Assembly: GCF_001412595.2 (NCBI RefSeq)
Contig: NZ_CP012640.2
Span: 4,960,001 to 5,024,000 of the forward strand
Source of the DNA: Massilia sp. WG5
GTDB taxonomy: Bacteria; Pseudomonadota; Gammaproteobacteria; Burkholderiales; Burkholderiaceae_D
Direction of reading: 5' to 3'
DNA length: 64,000 nt
How positions within the stretch are numbered: the first letter of the stretch is position 1; each line of letters opens with the position of its first letter. Shown piece by piece: positions 1-8,722 of the stretch. The translations under genes were made by a program, and so were the position numbers. Under the pieces are notes generated by a model, which did not search any database, was not told where the DNA came from, and saw nothing but the letters and a program-made list of their open reading frames with translations.

Positions 1-720
1 TGGTACGTTTTCCGGCAACTCAGCATCTTCCCGAGAAATTACGGAGGCATTGGCGCATGTCAGGCCGACCGCCTTGCAGAGCTGGAACCCCATGAATTCG
101 TTCGCCACTAGGTCGGGATGTCGGGCGGTCGGCAGCTTGAGGATGTGCGAGCTGGCTCGGCCATGGCGGTTCACAACGTAGCGCTGCTGTTCGAGTACCG
201 CAGAGAATTTGGTGACGATGCCTGGCAGAGCTGATGCGTCTTCGAGGGGAGGCTCGACGGACCCGAGTTCAAGCACGTCCAATCCGAATTCTGTGTGCCA
301 GTCGCGTACGACGTCGGGAATGGTCTCGTTAGCAAGAACGGGTTCGACCTCAATCGCCCCCAGCAGGTCGCGCCCCGCAGCCGCTAACAATTCGAACTCA
401 TCGTCTGTAGTACAGCCGCGCTGCGCCGCCAGGCGGTCGCGGTTGCCTCCTTCGGGCAGCAGGTTCTGGAAGTAGGCCGGCCACTTGCCTCCACCGCGAG
501 ACAAGCGAACATCCCGAGCTGCAGTAAGGATTTCCTTGGTAGCCGATTCGTTTGCACCGATATAGCTCAACGACAGTATCTGGTGGTTCTCATCCTTGAC
601 ATAGTTCTCGGTGAACGTCACTCGCAAGATATCGCCGTACTGGGACAAGTATCCGATGAGCTTTCTGCCGCTCGTTGGTGAGTGCAGAAATAGACGAAGG
701 CACCGAATAGATGAGGTCAC
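1..720 (-). CDS. hipA: HipA-like Ser/Thr kinase toxin, partial (C-terminus beyond left edge)
   Basis: Reading leftward from a GTG at 718-720, the frame is open for 240 codons to the window edge. The translation has HipA N-terminal features: a short beta-rich domain, then YFQNLLPEGGNRDRLA, which matches the conserved NLLPEG...R segment, and later SSHILKLP and LVANEF, typical of the kinase N-lobe in which HipA binds ATP. HipA kinases phosphorylate a tRNA synthetase or related target and cause dormancy; the catalytic C-lobe is not in the window, so activity cannot be judged. The start overlaps the stop of the upstream XRE antitoxin (GTGA), as usual for hipBA operons with coupled translation. A decayed relative lies at about 28.98-29.33 kb. 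Confidence 0.9.
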   Translation of the reverse strand, partial: MTSSIRCLRLFLHSPTSGRKLIGYLSQYGDILRVTFTENYVKDENHQILSLSYIGANESATKEILTAARDVRLSRGGGKWPAYFQNLLPEGGNRDRLAAQRGCTTDDEFELLAAAGRDLLGAIEVEPVLANETIPDVVRDWHTEFGLDVLELGSVEPPLEDASALPGIVTKFSAVLEQQRYVVNRHGRASSHILKLPTARHPDLVANEFMGFQLCKAVGLTCANASVISREDAELPENVP

Positions 721-1073
721 TGGTTTCGTTTAGACCGTCTTGATGTCGGCAGGAAGTCCTCTGGCTTCAGAAGCTCATCGACTATCGAAAGTGGCGCAGC
801 AAGACCTGGCGGTTGGCCAAGAAACCGACCGCCGGAGCGTACGAAGCTTTCGAGTTCCGGGCGCAGCGCTTTCGGCACAAGCATCAAGTCCATCCCTAAC
901 GCACGTGCGAGCACCTGGACTGTGGAAAGGCGGGGGTCAATCCTGCCAGCTTCTGTGCGCTGAACCGTCATTCGCGTCACCGTGGCTCGCTCGGCCAAAG
1001 CCTCATGTGTCAAGCCAGCGGCTTTCCTCGCAAGCCGAAGTTCATTCAATACATTGCTCATTATAGTACTCAT
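717..1073 (-). CDS. hipB: HipB-like XRE antitoxin and repressor
   Basis: A 118-residue protein with an N-terminal helix-turn-helix of the XRE/Cro-CI type (residues about 8-65: LARKAAGLTHEALAERA, then TVQRTEAGR). HipB proteins bind and neutralise HipA and repress the shared promoter. Its stop overlaps the GTG of hipA by four bases, so the pair is one operon. The start could be Met1 or Met5 (MSNVLNELR); both fit the upstream spacing. The tail after residue 65 is basic and Pro-rich and may contact the toxin. The upstream DNA is a decayed cap2 fragment, so the promoter lies in about 1074-1150. Confidence 0.85.
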   Translation of the reverse strand: MSTIMSNVLNELRLARKAAGLTHEALAERATVTRMTVQRTEAGRIDPRLSTVQVLARALGMDLMLVPKALRPELESFVRSGGRFLGQPPGLAAPLSIVDELLKPEDFLPTSRRSKRNQ

Positions 1074-1152
1074 TTACGCCAAATTGAGTAGAGAGATTAG
1101 CACAAGGGGGCACGTTCAAAGTACACGCGATTTCGACTGTTTCTGCAGGATG

Positions 1153-1412
1153 TTTATGCTTCCATAAGGATGAAAACCCTGGCGGCAGGCCGGAAGATTC
1201 ACTCGCATCGGCGCTGCAGAGTCTGCGACATTGACCCCGGTCACTGCCGGGTCACTAGCAGGCAAAGTTCCTTGGTCCCTGTTACAGCAACATGAGTCGC
1301 TGCACAGTGAGTCTCGACCCAAGAGTGGATGACAGAGATATCATGAAAAGGGCGACACGCACATGAGCCAGGAAGATGCGGACCGACGACTCCGCAGTCA
1401 GGTCAATGACAA
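1153..1412 (-). pseudogene. Decayed cap2 (CBASS E1/E2) fragment
   Basis: Reading leftward from about 1412, the translation gives VVIDLTAESSVRIFLAHVR, then after a frameshift VIHSWVETHCAATHV, then after another shift PASDPAVTGVNVADS and MRVNLPACRQGFHPYGS. Each block aligns in order with the intact Cap2 encoded at 52975-54759 (its residues about 440-525, including the HCAATH cysteine region). No start, N-terminal E2 part or C-terminus remains. It is a relic of a separate, diverged CBASS operon rather than a recent copy, since many codons differ. It sits between the hipB promoter and the chemoreceptor gene. Confidence 0.85.
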
Positions 1413-1568
1413 CGCAATGGGTGAAAAAATTGACAAATTTGGTGAACTTAACAGTTGCTTAGTTGAATTTTGCACATTGACGGCAATAAACCACACGGAA
1501 ATTCAATTAAATTGACGACTGGCAACTTCAGTCTGATACTTGCGCTAGGAAAATTTTTGGGAGTGGTC

Positions 1569-3155
1569 GTGAGCTTTTTAGACTCGTTATCGTTGAGGAA
1601 GAAACTGAACCTCGGCTTCGGTATCATCGTCGTTTTACTTATAGTTTTAGCAAGTTTCTCAGTGACAAGAGTCGTCGGCATTGGCTCTGCGCTTCGGGCA
1701 CAAAGGGACGTAGCAGAGAAGAAGCTCGTAGCTTTATATGTAGCGCGCGAAGCTCTTGACCAAACCGGTATTGCAGCGAGAAACGCTTATGTGTACAAGG
1801 CAGATGCAGATGCCAGTCGCGAGCTGACAATCCTCGACAGCCAAAAGCTTATCTATCTTGAACAGTTAACCAAACTGGATAAGGAATTTGGCGACGACGC
1901 GCAGTATGCGAAAGTTCGCAACGGTATGAAGACTATGGCAAGGGAGCTCGAGCGACCCCGGCAGTATCGGGAAAGTGGACAAATGGATGAATTTGCTCGT
2001 TTCCTTGTTGATGATTGTTCGCCACTTCGTCGTCGCATCGTCGCCGACATCGCTGTGCTTCTCAACTCGGTAGAGAAACAAAATAATGCTGCTAGCGACC
2101 TTGCGCTGGCGCATGAGCACTCAGCAATCATCTTGATTGGCACAGTTAGTGGCGCAACCCTTTTTATTGCTATCCTAGTAGCCTCAATGATTTCTCGCGC
2201 ATTGTATCGGCAGCTCGGTGGAGACCCGGCCGGTGCAGTGAGGGCTGCTGTTAGTATTGCTCAGGGCGACCTGCAGGCCGATGTTGAGGCAGCGGGTGCT
2301 CATCCCAGGAGCCTCATGTCTGCAATGAAGACGATGCATGATAATTTGCACGTCATCGTGTCCAAAGTCCGTGGGGGCTCAGAGAACATCAACGTAGCCT
2401 CTTCCGAGATTGCGTCAGGCAACCTGGACCTTTCAAGCCGAACCGAAGCACAAGCCGCAGCTTTAGAGAATGTGTCAGCTTCGATGAAGGCGCTACTCAA
2501 CTCTGTCAGTCAAAATGCTTCCGATGCGGATAGTGCATGCGCTATCGCTGCAAATGCCACTGCTGTGTCTGAAGAAGGCGGAAGAGTAGTCGCCAAAGTT
2601 GTTCAGACAATGGCTGAGATTAATGCATCATCACAAAACATCGCCGAAATCGTAAGTGTCATCGATAGCATTGCATTTCAAACGAATATTCTCGCATTGA
2701 ATGCAGCTGTTGAGGCCGCTCGAGCTGGCGAGCAAGGGCGTGGGTTTGCGGTTGTAGCGTCTGAGGTTAGAAATCTTGCGCAGAGGTCAGCTGCTGCAGC
2801 CAGGGAAGTCAAAGTTCTCATCGCTGACTCTGTTCAAAAGGTCAGCGATGGAACTACCCTCGTTGAACTGGCCGGCTCGACGATGAACTCTGTAGTTGCT
2901 GAGATTCAACGTGTCTCGGGACTTATGTCACACATTAGTCTAGCTGCCAAGGAGCAGAACACCGATATCGCGAATATCGACAAAGCGATTTCCGGATTGG
3001 ATGACATGACACAACAAAATGCAGCCCTAGTTGAGCAGGCTGCTGCTGCTGCTCAAGCACTGCAGCAACAGGCCACAGAGCTAAGCGCTACTGTTCGAGT
3101 ATTCAAAGTCAGTCGCGCTGACAAGATTATCAGCACTAAAATACTGACAGCTTAA
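1569..3155 (+). CDS. Methyl-accepting chemotaxis protein
   Basis: A transmembrane chemoreceptor that would pass a ligand signal to CheA/CheW at the cell pole. I start it at the GTG at 1569, preceded by GGGAG; an in-frame ATG at 1470 would add 33 poorly supported residues. From this start (528 residues) there is a transmembrane helix near residues 14-36 ([14 protein letters not shown]), a periplasmic helical region of four-helix-bundle type, a second helix near residues 180-205, a HAMP linker with YRQLGGDP, and the signalling domain. The hairpin tip is intact near residue 364 ([20 protein letters not shown], then [12 protein letters not shown]). There is no C-terminal CheR pentapeptide. The next gene converges on it. 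Confidence 0.93.
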   Translation: MSFLDSLSLRKKLNLGFGIIVVLLIVLASFSVTRVVGIGSALRAQRDVAEKKLVALYVAREALDQTGIAARNAYVYKADADASRELTILDSQKLIYLEQLTKLDKEFGDDAQYAKVRNGMKTMARELERPRQYRESGQMDEFARFLVDDCSPLRRRIVADIAVLLNSVEKQNNAASDLALAHEHSAIILIGTVSGATLFIAILVASMISRALYRQLGGDPAGAVRAAVSIAQGDLQADVEAAGAHPRSLMSAMKTMHDNLHVIVSKVRGGSENINVASSEIASGNLDLSSRTEAQAAALENVSASMKALLNSVSQNASDADSACAIAANATAVSEEGGRVVAKVVQTMAEINASSQNIAEIVSVIDSIAFQTNILALNAAVEAARAGEQGRGFAVVASEVRNLAQRSAAAAREVKVLIADSVQKVSDGTTLVELAGSTMNSVVAEIQRVSGLMSHISLAAKEQNTDIANIDKAISGLDDMTQQNAALVEQAAAAAQALQQQATELSATVRVFKVSRADKIISTKILTA

Positions 3156-3202
3156 CGGCACTGATAATATCGGCGTAGGGGTCATGTGCCTGGTCCAGTA
3201 GA

Positions 3203-4372
3203 CTAATTCTGGACCATCTTTTCGCTATGAGGCTCCCGGAGATTACCTTTATCTTGAACGTTTTTTGCTGCGATATCTCGGCAGTCGATAGGGACGTCGA
3301 TGGTAAACGTAGTACCTTTGTCTGTACTGCTATCGACAATTATTGAACCGCCGTGGCTTTCTACCACCGCCCGCGCCATCGAAAGCCCAAGGCCCCATCC
3401 TCTAACTTCGCCCTCATGCCAGCGCTGAAAAGTAGCAAAAATCTCTTTCTGATGCTCCTTCGGAATCGGCTCACCTTCGTTATGAACCGAAAGCGCCAGA
3501 CGCGAATTCTTCACTTGAAAAGAAACTTCGATATCTCCGCCGGGAACCCCATACTTCTCAGCATTTGATAAAAGATTTTCTAACACTCGCTTCATCTGGT
3601 CGCGTGACCAGAACCCAGTTATAGAATTACCTTGAATCACTGCTCTATTGTGTGTTAAGTCTTCAGCAACCTCCTTAACTAACTCACACATATCGAACTT
3701 AGTTATTTTTAGGGTGTCGAAAACGCGATTATTGAATGCGGCTGTATCCAAAAGAGAATCGACCATTTTCCCGACCTCTATCAGCTTGCTGCACACCCGT
3801 CGATTCAGGTCTGCTGTTTCTTGCTCTGCCGTCCTCATCTGGATAACCTGCGCGGCACTTAGTGCAACCTGTATTGGGTTGCGAATGTCGTGAGAGATTC
3901 CGGCAACAAAAATCTCATAATTTTCACGCTGCTTATTAACATAACCATCGCTTGCTTCCGCAATACCTCTGTCAAATGACTCATCTAACGTTAGTATTTC
4001 CTGACGCGTCAGATGAATACCTTTGTGGAAGCTCATGTCAACAATTAAACGTTTTAGAATATACAATTCTTGCAAAACATTTGAAATAGTAAAGTTAGTT
4101 CCACCTGCTCGTTCACGGCCGTGTACATAAGATATGTTCGTACCTTCTGTCGCAAAAGAACGAGTGTTCGACCCAGATAACGACTCCATAACGTTATCAT
4201 AAAAAACATGAACAGTGTCCTGTAGTGCTGAATCACTTAATTCAGTCGCAACGGAAATCCGTTTTCGGACCTGCACCTGCCACTCATTCATTATCTCTGC
4301 TTTAAGAGCTGAAAATGCCTTAGCAGGACTATTAAAGGCGCTTGCACCTTTATCACCGTAATTTCCGCTCAT
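3203..4372 (-). CDS. Sensor histidine kinase with RsbRD-type N-terminal domain
   Basis: A soluble 389-residue kinase. Residues about 20-155 resemble the RsbRD globin-like sensor fold (helical, with SFHKGIHLTRQEIL). The H-box follows (GISHDIRNPIQ, near residue 190), then an HATPase domain with an N-box (LLSNAEKYG) and G-boxes (GWGLGLSMARAVVESHGG). No transmembrane segment is seen. The ATG has a good ribosome site (AAGGAAAGG). It is divergent from a single-domain response regulator across 257 bases of AT-rich DNA, and the two probably form a pair. The block 3.2-5.2 kb is more AT-rich by eye than its neighbours, which suggests recent transfer. The ligand is unknown. Confidence 0.88.
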   Translation of the reverse strand: MSGNYGDKGASAFNSPAKAFSALKAEIMNEWQVQVRKRISVATELSDSALQDTVHVFYDNVMESLSGSNTRSFATEGTNISYVHGRERAGGTNFTISNVLQELYILKRLIVDMSFHKGIHLTRQEILTLDESFDRGIAEASDGYVNKQRENYEIFVAGISHDIRNPIQVALSAAQVIQMRTAEQETADLNRRVCSKLIEVGKMVDSLLDTAAFNNRVFDTLKITKFDMCELVKEVAEDLTHNRAVIQGNSITGFWSRDQMKRVLENLLSNAEKYGVPGGDIEVSFQVKNSRLALSVHNEGEPIPKEHQKEIFATFQRWHEGEVRGWGLGLSMARAVVESHGGSIIVDSSTDKGTTFTIDVPIDCRDIAAKNVQDKGNLREPHSEKMVQN

Positions 4373-4629
4373 AACCTTTCCTTTTGGATGCGTCGCGAAA
4401 AACCCTGATTTTTATTCTAGGGATATGCGTAACGTAGTCCTTTTCCTACTGTAGCAGCAGTCGCGCACTTACCCTAGGAATAAATTTAAGAATCTTATTC
4501 TGATAAAATCCATACATTAACAATCTGATGATTCTTGGGCTCTTAGCTTATGGACGAGAAAACGAAGAAATTATTAAGAAAGGTTTTATTTTTTAAAATT
4601 ACACTAACTCAGCGTTTTTAGATTGCTCA

Positions 4630-5055
4630 ATGATAACGTACTCTTTAGATGCTATCGATTCTATACGTAAAGAAAATGCTTCCAAACATGTTCTAGTGGT
4701 GGATGATAATATCCCTTTGGCTGACACTATGAGTATGTTGCTGGAGAGCATGGGGTGTAATGTTGAGACGGCATATCATCCAGACGTTGCACTGTCGAAG
4801 TCTCAAGAAAAAACTTTTGATTTCTTTGTTCTCGATATTGGTCTGCCAGATATGAACGGTTATGAGTTAGTTGAAGCTTTGCGAAAAAACAAGAAAAATG
4901 AAACGGCAACATTTTTGGCTTTCTCAGCATATGGAGACAAAGCTTATTCTGAGAAATCACTAGCCTCGGGTTTCAAACACCACTTTGTCAAACCGGCAGA
5001 TATCAACGAAGTCATAAAGGCCATTACGGCAGGCTCAAAAGTTTGCCTGAAGTAA
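4630..5055 (+). CDS. Single-domain response regulator
   Basis: A 141-residue stand-alone receiver domain. It has the acidic pair (VLVVDDN, residues 23-29), the phospho-acceptor Asp in FFVLDIGLPD, and the conserved Lys in HHFVKPAD near the C-terminus. There is no output domain, so it acts by protein contact, as in CheY-like or phosphorelay intermediates. It is divergent from the RsbRD-type kinase at 3203-4372 and shares its low GC content, so that kinase is the likely phosphodonor. A short N-terminal extension of about 18 residues precedes the receiver fold; the start is taken at the first ATG, without a strong ribosome site. Confidence 0.9.
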   Translation: MITYSLDAIDSIRKENASKHVLVVDDNIPLADTMSMLLESMGCNVETAYHPDVALSKSQEKTFDFFVLDIGLPDMNGYELVEALRKNKKNETATFLAFSAYGDKAYSEKSLASGFKHHFVKPADINEVIKAITAGSKVCLK

Positions 5056-5549
5056 GAAATTATTCCAAATTGCAATTTCATTGCAAAGCCGTACCTTCAT
5101 TGCATATGAGAAAAAACAACTGCTGGTTCGGAATTGATGATTTTGCCGATAACCGGCTTTAGAAACGAGTGTACATCAGAAATTGGCAGAATTGATATGT
5201 GGGCAGCGTGACATATTCGGCATTTTAAAGATGGGATATGTCAGCTTTGCCATATAAAAAGCCTGACTTATGATTGTCCCGACACTTTCAATGAATAGAC
5301 ACGAGTGCCAAGGTAACCCAAGATTTTCCCGAGACTCAACTTGCCTTAGCACGTGGCATCGTGTCTGGGTGCAGGTATAGCAGTGACAGTAATGTCGTCA
5401 GAGGTGGGACGCTCTTCGTCAGCCGACGAGGGGGTGTCGCGTTTTGGTAAGGTGATGGCTTAAACGGTGACTAGTAACAATCGTATGTGCGCTTACCATC
5501 GAACCCTATGGCGAGGAGTGGTAAACGGTCTCTCATGCAGCTCTTAGCA
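5056..5549. other. Intergenic region, no gene seen
   Basis: About 490 bases between the response regulator and the end of the first oxidase operon. The left half is AT-rich like the kinase pair; the right half has normal composition. A loose stem (TTACCA at about 5493 with TGGTAA near 5518) lies just beyond the operon stop but has no T-run. No convincing coding sequence. Confidence 0.5.
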
Positions 5550-6359
5550 CTAGTCGCGACCTGGCGCAGCTTTGCGAGCATAGAAAGTCGCAACGGCGTC
5601 GATTTCCTGAGGTGTCATCGCTCGTGCAACGTTGCGCATTTGTAGCTCTCCGTCGTTTCTACGTTCGCCACGTTTAAAGAGTGCCAACTGCTGAATTAGA
5701 TACTCTTTCGGCATACCTTCGAGCCACGGGGCGCCAAGCTTCTGGTCAACTCCACCGTGACAGGAAATACAAGGTGCGATGTTACGCATGGGGTCGCCAT
5801 TGCGAACAAGAACTGGAAGAGCCTCATCGTAAGTCGTTGGAGCAGTCCTAGCCTTAGGGAGACTCGCGTAATAAGCAGAGAGGTCCTTAATGTTCTGGTC
5901 AGATAAGTTCTGTGCTAGAGCGGTCATGATGGGATTGGCACGCTTGCCGCTCTTATAGTCTACAAGCTGCTTACTGACCACTTCCGGGTACTGGCCAGCC
6001 AGGTTTGGTGCGTCCGACCGACTGAGACCCTGCGCACCATGACACATCGTGCAGTTGAGGGCTAACGTCGCGCCACGGCCGATGGAGTCTGATGGCGCCT
6101 GCTTAGCCATCTCAGGCAGTAGCACGACGTTTGTAGCGACAACTGGCCCAGCGCGCTCACCGCTAGAGTTCGTCCACGATGTCGGGACACCGGCAGCACG
6201 GCAAATGCTGTCCCAGATGCCAGCCGCGCGGTAGTCGCGTTGTGCGGAAGGAAGCAAAACAAATGCTATCAACAGCGAAAATAGAGTAAGTGCGATAAGC
6301 CCGAGAATGCTCACTCGAGCAAGCCGGTTGGTTTGTGCGGAAGTGTCATGTTCACGCAT
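5550..6359 (-). CDS. Membrane-anchored dihaem cytochrome c, ba3 oxidase operon A
   Basis: A 269-residue cytochrome, last gene of oxidase operon A. An uncleaved N-terminal anchor (residues about 15-38, ILGLIALTLFSLLIAFVLL) precedes two c-type haem sites, CTMCHG and CISCHG, each in a c4-like half with a later Met ligand region. It would sit on the periplasmic face and carry electrons to the CuA centre of subunit II. Its ATG overlaps the stop of the subunit I gene by one base (TAATG), so translation is coupled. The copy in operon B (42053-42862) is nearly identical, and the 3' end of a third, decayed copy lies at 33.66 kb. Confidence 0.9.
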   Translation of the reverse strand: MREHDTSAQTNRLARVSILGLIALTLFSLLIAFVLLPSAQRDYRAAGIWDSICRAAGVPTSWTNSSGERAGPVVATNVVLLPEMAKQAPSDSIGRGATLALNCTMCHGAQGLSRSDAPNLAGQYPEVVSKQLVDYKSGKRANPIMTALAQNLSDQNIKDLSAYYASLPKARTAPTTYDEALPVLVRNGDPMRNIAPCISCHGGVDQKLGAPWLEGMPKEYLIQQLALFKRGERRNDGELQMRNVARAMTPQEIDAVATFYARKAAPGRD

Positions 6360-7978
6360 TAGCGTTCTCCAATCGGTATAACAGGCACATATGCGTTAGG
6401 CGTCGCAGCCAGCTGTGCGATTGGGTATCCATAGTTGACTACAGTAAGAGCAATCATCATTGCTACCCACAGACCAAAGCCGTTTAAAGCTCGAGGTGTC
6501 TTCGTGTGAGGATGCACTGCCTTACTAAACAAGAACGGAGAAACCGGTGCTGCCTGCTTCTTCGCGAAAGCCAAAATGTAGAGGAACAACGCAGCGGAAA
6601 TTACAAGTAGTAATCCGCCAATGGTCGAAATGGTTACAGTGATTGCTTGTGGGTGGAGCGCCGGGTTCGTGTAGTCGTAGTAGGCCATGCGGCGAGGAGC
6701 GCCGAGCAAGCCGACCAGGTGCCACGGCATGGTCAATACCATCATGCCGACGAACCAAAGGGTCAGCTGCGTTCTAATGAGCGATACAGACAGCGGCGCG
6801 GAGTTGCGTAGTTGCGGCCATAGTTCATATGCAGCCATGAAATACATACTCACGATGGCGCCGGCGAAAATCAGGTGGAAGTGTCCTGTTACCCATTGGG
6901 TGTTATGAATGGTTTCGTTCAACTGGTAGCTCATGTTGATGAGCCCGCCAGCGCCACCGAAGCCAAGCATGATGAATGCGTAAGTCACCGCCAACATCAT
7001 TGGGTTAGACCATGGTAGCGACTTTACCCAGCCAAATGGTCCAATCCCGCCACGCAGTCGTCCAACCACCTCCGCTGTCGCCACAATGGTGAAGACAGTC
7101 AGCAGAGTAGGAATCGAGACCATAGCGGTCATGGCGGCATGCACGAACTTAAAGCCTGAGCCAACCTGCGGGTCCGCAAAAAGATGGTGGATACCGATAG
7201 GCATTGAGAATACCAAGAAGAGTGCGAACGCCACACGGCCCATGGTGTCGCTGTACAACCGCCCGCCAATCGCACGTGGAAACATCGTGTAGAACACAAT
7301 GTATGCCGGCATGAGCCAGAAGTAGACGATTGCGTGAAGAGTCCAGGAGAACAAAACCCGAGCTAGACCTGCGTTGATGGTGTCGGTCAGCCCTAGTGAC
7401 GCTGGTAGGACGAGAATCAGGATTTCGCTTGCAGCTCCCACCGACGTCCAAGCCCAAAGATATGCCCCGGCGACGTTACCGTACATCGCCAGCGGTACTG
7501 TCTCGCCAGGGTTAGCCTTTTTCCAAGCCCGCAGATTTATGGACATAAGCGCGACCCAAATCCAGGAGCCGACGACAACGAGCACGATGCCGAGATAGTA
7601 GAAGGGACTTGCAATCATCGGCGGGTAGAAAGTGTAGAGTACTGACGACTTACCTGACGCAGTCGTTGCCGCAGCCATCAACGTACCTGATATAACGAGC
7701 CAGAAGCCAATCCAGGCCCACCGTAGCCCTATCAGTGGACGCTTCAACGTAATCTCAGTAATCGCGTAGCCAAACCCCATAGCCACTAGCGTTGGGAGCA
7801 CATAGCCCATCACAGTGCCGTGTGCCGTCACGGACCTGTAATAGTGCTCAGGGTTGTTGACCCAAGCATGAAGAGGGCTGCGAATGTACATCTGCCATTC
7901 GCCTAGAACGATTGCAGCAAAAAACGCTACGAACGCGACCCAGAAGTGGGCTAAGACTAGTTTTCTAGCGTTGTACAC
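6359..7978 (-). CDS. cbaA: ba3-type (B-family) haem-copper oxidase subunit I, operon A
   Basis: A 539-residue polytopic protein that reduces O2 to water with electrons from cytochrome c. The residues expected of a B-family oxidase are present: low-spin haem His in TAHGTVMG (about H53), the CuB His and cross-linked Tyr pair in WTLHAIVYFWLMPAY (H215, Y219), the CuB His pair in IGIHHLFADP (H264, H265) and the haem ligands in GHFHL (H366, H368). The spacing and the FADP motif resemble Thermus ba3 oxidase more than aa3 or cbb3 enzymes. The start overlaps the end of subunit II by 14 bases. Annotation pipelines may label it cbb3-like; the adjacent CuA subunit argues against that. Confidence 0.92.
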   Translation of the reverse strand: MYNARKLVLAHFWVAFVAFFAAIVLGEWQMYIRSPLHAWVNNPEHYYRSVTAHGTVMGYVLPTLVAMGFGYAITEITLKRPLIGLRWAWIGFWLVISGTLMAAATTASGKSSVLYTFYPPMIASPFYYLGIVLVVVGSWIWVALMSINLRAWKKANPGETVPLAMYGNVAGAYLWAWTSVGAASEILILVLPASLGLTDTINAGLARVLFSWTLHAIVYFWLMPAYIVFYTMFPRAIGGRLYSDTMGRVAFALFLVFSMPIGIHHLFADPQVGSGFKFVHAAMTAMVSIPTLLTVFTIVATAEVVGRLRGGIGPFGWVKSLPWSNPMMLAVTYAFIMLGFGGAGGLINMSYQLNETIHNTQWVTGHFHLIFAGAIVSMYFMAAYELWPQLRNSAPLSVSLIRTQLTLWFVGMMVLTMPWHLVGLLGAPRRMAYYDYTNPALHPQAITVTISTIGGLLLVISAALFLYILAFAKKQAAPVSPFLFSKAVHPHTKTPRALNGFGLWVAMMIALTVVNYGYPIAQLAATPNAYVPVIPIGER

Positions 7979-8552
7979 AGTTCAGCCTTTCAGATGCTTT
8001 GACCTTAGCAAGAAACTCTTCTTGAGGGATAACTTGGACGCGAGCCCACATGGCCTCGTGTCCAATGCCGCAGTACTCATGGCACGGCATTAACTGTTCT
8101 CCCTCCTTGGGAAAGGTCGTTGTGAACGTCGAGACAAACCCAGGGATTAGCATAGTGTTCGCATTCGTGCGGCCAACGACAAACCCGTGAATTGCATCGG
8201 TGCTCGTGCCGCGGAAGGTAACCGGTTGGCCTGCCGGGACTACGATGCACTGCGGAGAGAATGAGTACTGTTGCGCGATGAGGCGCACAACCACACGACC
8301 ATCATTTTCGAGGGATGTCCCCAGGTTACTTTCGACGAACTCGCCTTTGATATGCAGTGTTTTTACGTCGACGCTCTCCACGCGAGACGGCGGCATTGCT
8401 GCCCAGTGCAGCCCGGTGAAAATCATCATCGCCAAGAGTGAAGCAATGATGAGGACGACGATGATTGCCCATCGACGTTCTGCAGCATTTGCAACGCTCT
8501 CTGAAAGATGGTGTGTATCAGAGGACGGTCCAGGTTGAGTCGGTGGTGTCAT
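7965..8552 (-). CDS. cbaB: ba3-type oxidase subunit II (CuA), operon A
   Basis: A 195-residue subunit with one N-terminal membrane helix (residues about 28-48) and a periplasmic cupredoxin domain. The CuA ligands are complete: H122 and the cluster CHEYCGIGHEAMW (C157, C161, H165, M168). The single helix and short length match ba3 oxidases, whose subunit II is half the size of the aa3 type. It accepts electrons from c-type cytochromes and passes them to subunit I. Its ATG overlaps the stop of the small upstream subunit (ATGA). Confidence 0.92.
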   Translation of the reverse strand: MTPPTQPGPSSDTHHLSESVANAAERRWAIIVVLIIASLLAMMIFTGLHWAAMPPSRVESVDVKTLHIKGEFVESNLGTSLENDGRVVVRLIAQQYSFSPQCIVVPAGQPVTFRGTSTDAIHGFVVGRTNANTMLIPGFVSTFTTTFPKEGEQLMPCHEYCGIGHEAMWARVQVIPQEEFLAKVKASERLNCVQR

Positions 8553-8719
8553 TGCACTGCGCCTCTAGGCAAATAAACGAACACATAAAAGAGATAGAAA
8601 ATCGCAGTGACGATGAACGTCGCGACGCCGGCTACGGCAAATGCTCCTGAAGGCCCGCGCGCAACAATCTCGTCTATTTTTCTTTGCTCAGTTTCGTCGT
8701 CTTCGTAAGGAGTTTGCAT
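8549..8719 (-). CDS. Small single-helix oxidase subunit (IIa-like), operon A
   Basis: A 56-residue protein, starting MQTPYEDDE and ending LPRGAVQ. An acidic N-terminus precedes one membrane helix (residues about 27-50, AVAGVATFIVTAIFYLFYVF). It lies in the oxidase operon between the trihaem cytochrome (3-base gap) and subunit II (ATGA overlap), and the second operon has the same gene at 45052-45225. Position, size and single helix suggest the counterpart of subunit IIa of ba3 oxidases. This function is inferred from context; the sequence is too short to prove homology. Confidence 0.85.
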   Translation of the reverse strand: MQTPYEDDETEQRKIDEIVARGPSGAFAVAGVATFIVTAIFYLFYVFVYLPRGAVQ

Positions 8720-8722
8720 GGC

